64,000 bases of DNA from Pseudoalteromonas peptidolytica (lineage in GTDB: Bacteria > Pseudomonadota > Gammaproteobacteria > Enterobacterales > Alteromonadaceae): contig NZ_WEHZ01000009.1 in NCBI RefSeq assembly GCF_012641745.1, positions 98,863-162,862 of the forward strand, in the 5' to 3' direction. Positions 60,378 through 64,000 of this stretch are shown piece by piece. Each line of letters opens with the position of its first letter. The stretch's first letter is position 1. The translations under genes were made by a program, and so were the position numbers. The notes beneath the pieces were generated by a model. It did not search any database. It worked only from the letters and a program-made list of their open reading frames with translations, and was not told where the DNA came from.

Positions 60378-61388
60378 TTATTGCGCGGCTGCGCGCATTA
60401 GCCTGTCATTCACGTCTCGCCACTTAGGCGTACGTGGAGGTGCTTCCAATAAAATTTCTGTTGCACTAGATTGGTCTAACTGATGCAGGCCGTAATACAG
60501 CCCTTGTGCATATTTGGTTTTTTCCGCACCAAGTTTTAGATCCACCAGCTCATTTATATCGCGATGCTCCGAGAGTATTGACTCTATTTCTGAAGAATAA
60601 TATAAAATTCCCGTATTGGGCGCACATCCTAGCTGCAAGCGAGACGTCAGCGCTTGAGTTGATAGAATAGTAAGACGTTTGCTGGGCTGATAATGCGCTT
60701 TTACATTACCAGGCACAGCCACAGTGTGGACATCAGGTTCTTCCACTTCCATATTTAGTACCGCTTCAAGATCAGCTTTGGTAATAGGCCCCGCCCTTAA
60801 GATCCTTGGTGTAGGCGATGAAATATCAACAATGGTCGACTCGAGACCCACTTCACAGGAGCCACCATCTAAAACCGCAGCAATTTTACCAGACAAACCA
60901 AATAATACTTGCTCGGCAGTGGTCGGACTGATTTTCTTGTAGGGATTCGCTGATGGCGCAGCAAGTCCCGACTGCACTTGTTGTAACAATGCTAACATCG
61001 CTGGGTGATTTGGTACTCGGATCCCAACTGTTTTGTGACCGCCAGTAACTACATCGCTGACATGTGCACGCTTTTTAGCAACTATGGTCAACGGTCCTGG
61101 CCAAAATGCGTCAGCCAAGGCATCAAAATAATCAGGCAAGGTTTCAGCCCATTGAGTTACCAAAGACTTGTCGGCCACATGAACAATGAGAGGGTGATCA
61201 GCTGGGCGCCCTTTTGCTGCAAAAATTTTTTTTACTGCATTTGGCTGATTAGCGTCAGCTGCTAAGCCGTAAACGGTCTCAGTCGGAACCGCAACCAGTT
61301 GACCATCACGTGCAAGCTCAGCCGCTTGAGTCACCGCGGTTGGATCTGTTGCCAATAAATGTAAGGTAGTTAAGCTCGCTTCACCCAC
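60378..61388 (-). CDS. L-threonylcarbamoyladenylate synthase (Sua5 type)
   Basis: Makes threonylcarbamoyl-AMP for t6A37 of ANN-decoding tRNAs. 336 residues: YrdC/TsaC domain (about 20-205) with AVPTETVYGLAADA, KGRPADHPLIVHV and SGLAAPSANPYKKISPTTAEQV, followed by a C-terminal Sua5 domain (about 215-336). This two-domain form is longer than E. coli TsaC (190). A second, short TsaC may exist elsewhere in the genome. Confidence 0.92.
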   Translation of the reverse strand: MGEASLTTLHLLATDPTAVTQAAELARDGQLVAVPTETVYGLAADANQPNAVKKIFAAKGRPADHPLIVHVADKSLVTQWAETLPDYFDALADAFWPGPLTIVAKKRAHVSDVVTGGHKTVGIRVPNHPAMLALLQQVQSGLAAPSANPYKKISPTTAEQVLFGLSGKIAAVLDGGSCEVGLESTIVDISSPTPRILRAGPITKADLEAVLNMEVEEPDVHTVAVPGNVKAHYQPSKRLTILSTQALTSRLQLGCAPNTGILYYSSEIESILSEHRDINELVDLKLGAEKTKYAQGLYYGLHQLDQSSATEILLEAPPRTPKWRDVNDRLMRAAAQ

Positions 61389-61442
61389 GTTGTCTTCTCA
61401 CTGTAAAAAATGGACGCGAATTATAACCAATTTAAAATGCAA

Positions 61443-61463
61443 AGAGCCAGTATTACTGGCTCT
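61443..61463 (-). terminator. Terminator of the aldehyde dehydrogenase locus
   Basis: Arms AGAGCCAG and CTGGCTCT, loop TATTA, followed on the minus strand by a T-rich tail. Confidence 0.65.
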
Positions 61464-61486
61464 GGTATACATCCATAGTCAAAAAT

Positions 61487-61713
61487 ACTTAACCTGAGGT
61501 TTGGATAAGGAATGCTCCAACTCATTGTTGCTATCGCACAACTTAGTTGTTCCCTTGTCTAGCCAGAAAGTTTTAGGGAAAACACCGCTTCCGCGCCCTG
61601 CTCTCGCAAAGGTGCCTACATCCTGTAGGCAAGGCGAATTTACGCACCACTAGCTGGCTATTGGAAAGACTGGCTGCTAGAAGGCATTGATTATCCGCAG
61701 CTCAAGTTACTTA
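61487..61713. repeat. Dispersed repeat type B (227 bp) with a core shared with family A
   Basis: Imperfect inverted ends: left TTAACCTGAGGTTTGGATAA then GGAATGC, right GCATTGATTATCCGCAGC then TCAAGTTACTTA. The middle holds AACACCGCTTCCGCGCCCTG and GGTGCCTACATCCTGTAGGC, matching the core of family A copies 1 and 2. It fills the gap between the Sua5 and aldehyde dehydrogenase genes, and its right end contains the TAA stop of the latter. Confidence 0.78.
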
Positions 61714-63093
61714 CTGTGCATTTGCAACCATTACCGTTTTCACATTAACAAATTCCTTTATTCCAAAACCACCGTGCTCTCTGCCATAGCCGCTGTCCTT
61801 TACCCCACCGAATGGTAAATTGGGCTGTGCAAGAGAATAACCGTTTATGTTCACCATACCTGTGTCGAACTCTTTGATGGCAAGCTTCATTGCATGCTGC
61901 GTATCTTTGGAGAAAATCCCAACACCTAAGCCATAGCGCGAATCATTAGCCACCATCATTGCTTCAGCTTCATCTTTTACACGGATCAAAGACGCTACTG
62001 GCCCAAATAACTCATCATACGCAGGCATACCGGGTTTAACATCTTCTAAAATAGTGACCGGATAATAAAAGCCTTTGTCCTTTGGAATTTTGCCACCAAG
62101 TGTGCACCTTGCACCAGCGTCAATAGATGCTTCGACTTGTTGATGTAATTCGTCACGTAAGTCTTTACGTGCCATAGGACCAAGATCTGTGTCTGCCGCG
62201 CTCGGATCTCCAACTTTTAACTGTTTAAACCCTGACACAAAAGCCTCTCTAAACTGATCATAAATTTCATCAACAATAATAAAGCGCTTCGCGGCAACGC
62301 AGGTTTCACCGTTGTTGACAATACGCCCTTGTATACATGCTGCTACTGACTTTTCGATATCGGCATCCGCCAACACGATAAAAGCATCGTTACTGCCCAG
62401 TTCCAGTACCGTCTTTTTGGACAGCTCAGCAGAGCGCTTCGCAACTTGCTTTCCTACTTTGTCACTACCCGTAAAGGTCACACCACGAATATGCTGATTT
62501 TCGATCAGTTCACCTGCTGTCTTTCCGTCAATGAGTAAAGATTGAAAACAGCCTTTTGGAAACCCAGCTTCTAAATATAACTCTTCAATTAGTTTCGCCA
62601 TCCCAAACACATTAGATGCGTGTTTCATAACAGTGGTATTGCCCGCCATCACATTTGAAACACTATACCTAATAACTTGGTAAAGCGGAAAATTCCACGG
62701 TTGGATCCCTAAAATCACACCAATTGGCTGGTACGTGATAATCGCATGACCCTGTTCAAATACACGATGTTCATCTTGGAGCTCACTTTCTCCTTGCTCC
62801 GCTGTATAACGGCAAATCTTTGCACATAATGCGACCTCTTGCTTGCCTTGCTCCGTTACTTTGCCCATTTCCTCGGTCATTAACGCAACTAACTTGGGGG
62901 AGTTTGCCTCAATCAAATCAGCCAGTTTATTTAACTTTTGAGCCCGTTGTGTAAAGGTAGTTTTTTTCCAAAATTAATAGCAATCATTCGCTAAATCTAC
63001 CGCTTTATTTGCTTCATGCAAATTCATCAATCGATATTCGTTTACTGGTTGCTCGTTGGCGGGATTAATTGTAGTGACCATATTTGGCATCAT
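61711..63093 (-). pseudogene. NAD(P)-dependent succinate-semialdehyde/aldehyde dehydrogenase with an in-frame stop
   Basis: The ATG at 63093 has AAGGAG upstream. The frame reads to TAA at 62974-62976 (codon 40, after ANDCY and before FWKKTTFTQRAQ), then continues unbroken in the same frame to 61711. Without that codon it would be 460 residues, the size of YneI/Sad-type dehydrogenases. Active-site Glu (VLELGSND) and Cys (NNGETCVAAKRF) are intact, and MPWNF-type IQPWNFPLYQ and PFGGVKDSGYGREHGGFG are present. The position is usually Gln or similar, so CAA to TAA is the simplest cause. Restart at a downstream TTG or ATG could give an N-truncated protein, probably inactive in NAD binding. Confidence 0.85.
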
Positions 63094-63327
63094 GAGACTC
63101 CTTCAAAGATTGTAACAACGTAAATCAGTATTAGTGATTTACTGCTATTGCCTTTAGCTGTTGCAAAGAAAGCGCCATCAATATATAAATATGTAACAGT
63201 ATGATTTTTAATTAATTTATTTTTATTATTTGTGTTAAGAATAATAATGGGGATAACTTGGTTAGAAAAGACTACATACTGAGTATGAAAAGTTTGCACA
63301 TCTAATAGCAAAAAGGAGCCATTGGGC

Positions 63328-64000
63328 CAATGCCAGTCAGTTAAGCTGACTGGCATTTCTTTTTTTATATGGGTACTTTGATGGCTTAGGCTTTATCGCT
63401 CTTGGATACTGCCTATCTTCTCTTCTAGGTGGCAGTTTAAATAGTCTTAGCGTACCTAGCAGATGCCCCCAGTGAATTGGAATGTTACCGGGACTCATTA
63501 TTGATATTGATGAGAAGTATTGAATCACCGCCATCGAGCAGCTTGAGAAACTGAGTTGATTAGGCCATATTCCTTCGGCTTTCGCTGCTAGGGTCATCAA
63601 CCTTCGAATTAAATTGTATGCGAGGAGGATCCCCCACAGCTCCTGTCTAACCATATCAGGGCGCTTGCTTCGAAGATGATATGTGCTATCTAGCATGGTT
63701 TGCTTTATTTCTCGATACCCTAACTCTATTTCCCAGCGGTGGCTATATAAATCAACTATTTCACTACATGGAAAGCGGAGTCTATCTACCATCGAGGTTA
63801 GTATTCGATAGTTTTTACCCTTTATGATTTTACTAACCAGCCTTGCTTTAATAACCTCGGGAACATCAGGGAAGTTCTTTTGCGCATGCTTAGTGGTTTT
63901 AAGCTCAATTATCAGGTCATTTTTACCAACCTTAGAAACAACTTCGTATTGTAAATCAGGCCTGGCTGGTATTAGCCAATGCCTTTCTTCTCCAGTGCTG
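63328..64000 (-). mobile_element. IS4-family insertion sequence, right part (cut by window end)
   Basis: The element end near 63328 has AATGCCAGTCAGTTAAG, similar to known IS4-type terminal repeats. This is directly followed by its complement CTGACTGGCATT (hairpin 63329-63357) and a T-run, which may stop outside transcripts from entering the transposase. The other end and target duplication are outside the window. Confidence 0.75.
63337..64000 (-). CDS. IS4-family transposase (partial, 5' end beyond the window)
   Basis: The frame is open from the window end through 63337 (about 220 codons). It contains the IS4 Y-(2)-R-(3)-E-(6)-K signature in YSHRWEIELGYREIKQTM; the Glu is the third catalytic acidic residue of the DDE triad. 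The upstream visible part (TGEERHWLIPARPDLQYEVV) is typical of these transposases. Nothing inside the visible part is broken. Confidence 0.88.
   Translation of the reverse strand, partial: STGEERHWLIPARPDLQYEVVSKVGKNDLIIELKTTKHAQKNFPDVPEVIKARLVSKIIKGKNYRILTSMVDRLRFPCSEIVDLYSHRWEIELGYREIKQTMLDSTYHLRSKRPDMVRQELWGILLAYNLIRRLMTLAAKAEGIWPNQLSFSSCSMAVIQYFSSISIMSPGNIPIHWGHLLGTLRLFKLPPRREDRQYPRAIKPKPSKYPYKKRNASQLN

Noticed and set aside
63090..63356. 88-codon minus-strand frame between the IS end and the dehydrogenase
   Set aside because: It starts inside the IS hairpin and its composition looks like translated AT-rich spacer, with no ribosome site or recognisable motif.

Overview
The window reads as chromosomal DNA of a marine gammaproteobacterium. 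Gene order (ald/lrp-ftsK-lolA-rarA-crcB-serS; rmf next to fabA; bioBFCD divergent from bioA; purEK; asnS) and protein types (rhombosortase, giant VNDAP-rich surface protein, S9 lipoprotein peptidase) fit Alteromonadales, most likely Pseudoalteromonas. This is inferred from family knowledge, not from a search.

Layout. 1-8.3 kb: 3' part of a giant repeat adhesin-like protein whose start lies outside the window. 8.9-17.1 kb: alanine dehydrogenase divergent from lrp, then ftsK-lolA-rarA-crcB-serS packed tightly. 17.5-18.6 kb: rmf and fabA, fabA with a FabR-type operator. 18.7-20.8 kb: a QueD-like protein, an M23 peptidase and a hotdog thioesterase with overlapping ends. 21.3-26.8 kb (minus): response regulator-MoxR-DUF58-transglutaminase, followed 6 bp later by an ion/amino-acid antiporter. 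27-38.7 kb: mostly minus-strand genes (S41 peptidase, miaE, sulfotransferase, MAPEG, SIMPL, periplasmic binding protein, malic enzyme, gamma-glutamyltransferase, S9 peptidase) plus a plus-strand rhombosortase. 38.7-43.7 kb: a candidate small RNA, purEK, a TetR-controlled small membrane protein, htpX, a GNAT enzyme. 43.7-48.8 kb: biotin cluster with a BirA operator. 49-52.4 kb: KamA-family radical SAM enzyme, then a decayed chromosomal integron. 52.6-64 kb: asnS, fklB, tRNA-Ser, an RND efflux pair, a Sua5/TsaC protein, a nonsense-disrupted aldehyde dehydrogenase and the end of an IS4-family element.

The most notable accessory structure is the integron relic at 50.46-51.73 kb. It has one attC-like site, one cassette gene whose start codon sits inside the recombination core, a candidate attI region with repeated GC-rich palindromes, a perfect LexA-type box, and an integrase gene killed by an in-frame TAA and a lost C-terminal half. 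All parts are in the canonical divergent arrangement.

A second theme is dispersed non-coding repeats. One family with ATACCAATT-type inverted ends has four copies (8.5, 17.8, 20.9 and 36.0 kb). Another element at 61.5 kb has different ends but shares an internal core with two of them. Three of these five insertions end exactly at, or within, the stop codon of a neighbouring gene (fabA, the S9 peptidase, the aldehyde dehydrogenase). A further theme is readable regulatory DNA: FabR, BirA, LexA and TetR-type operators, and a terminator hairpin whose arm is the ribosome-binding site of the next gene.
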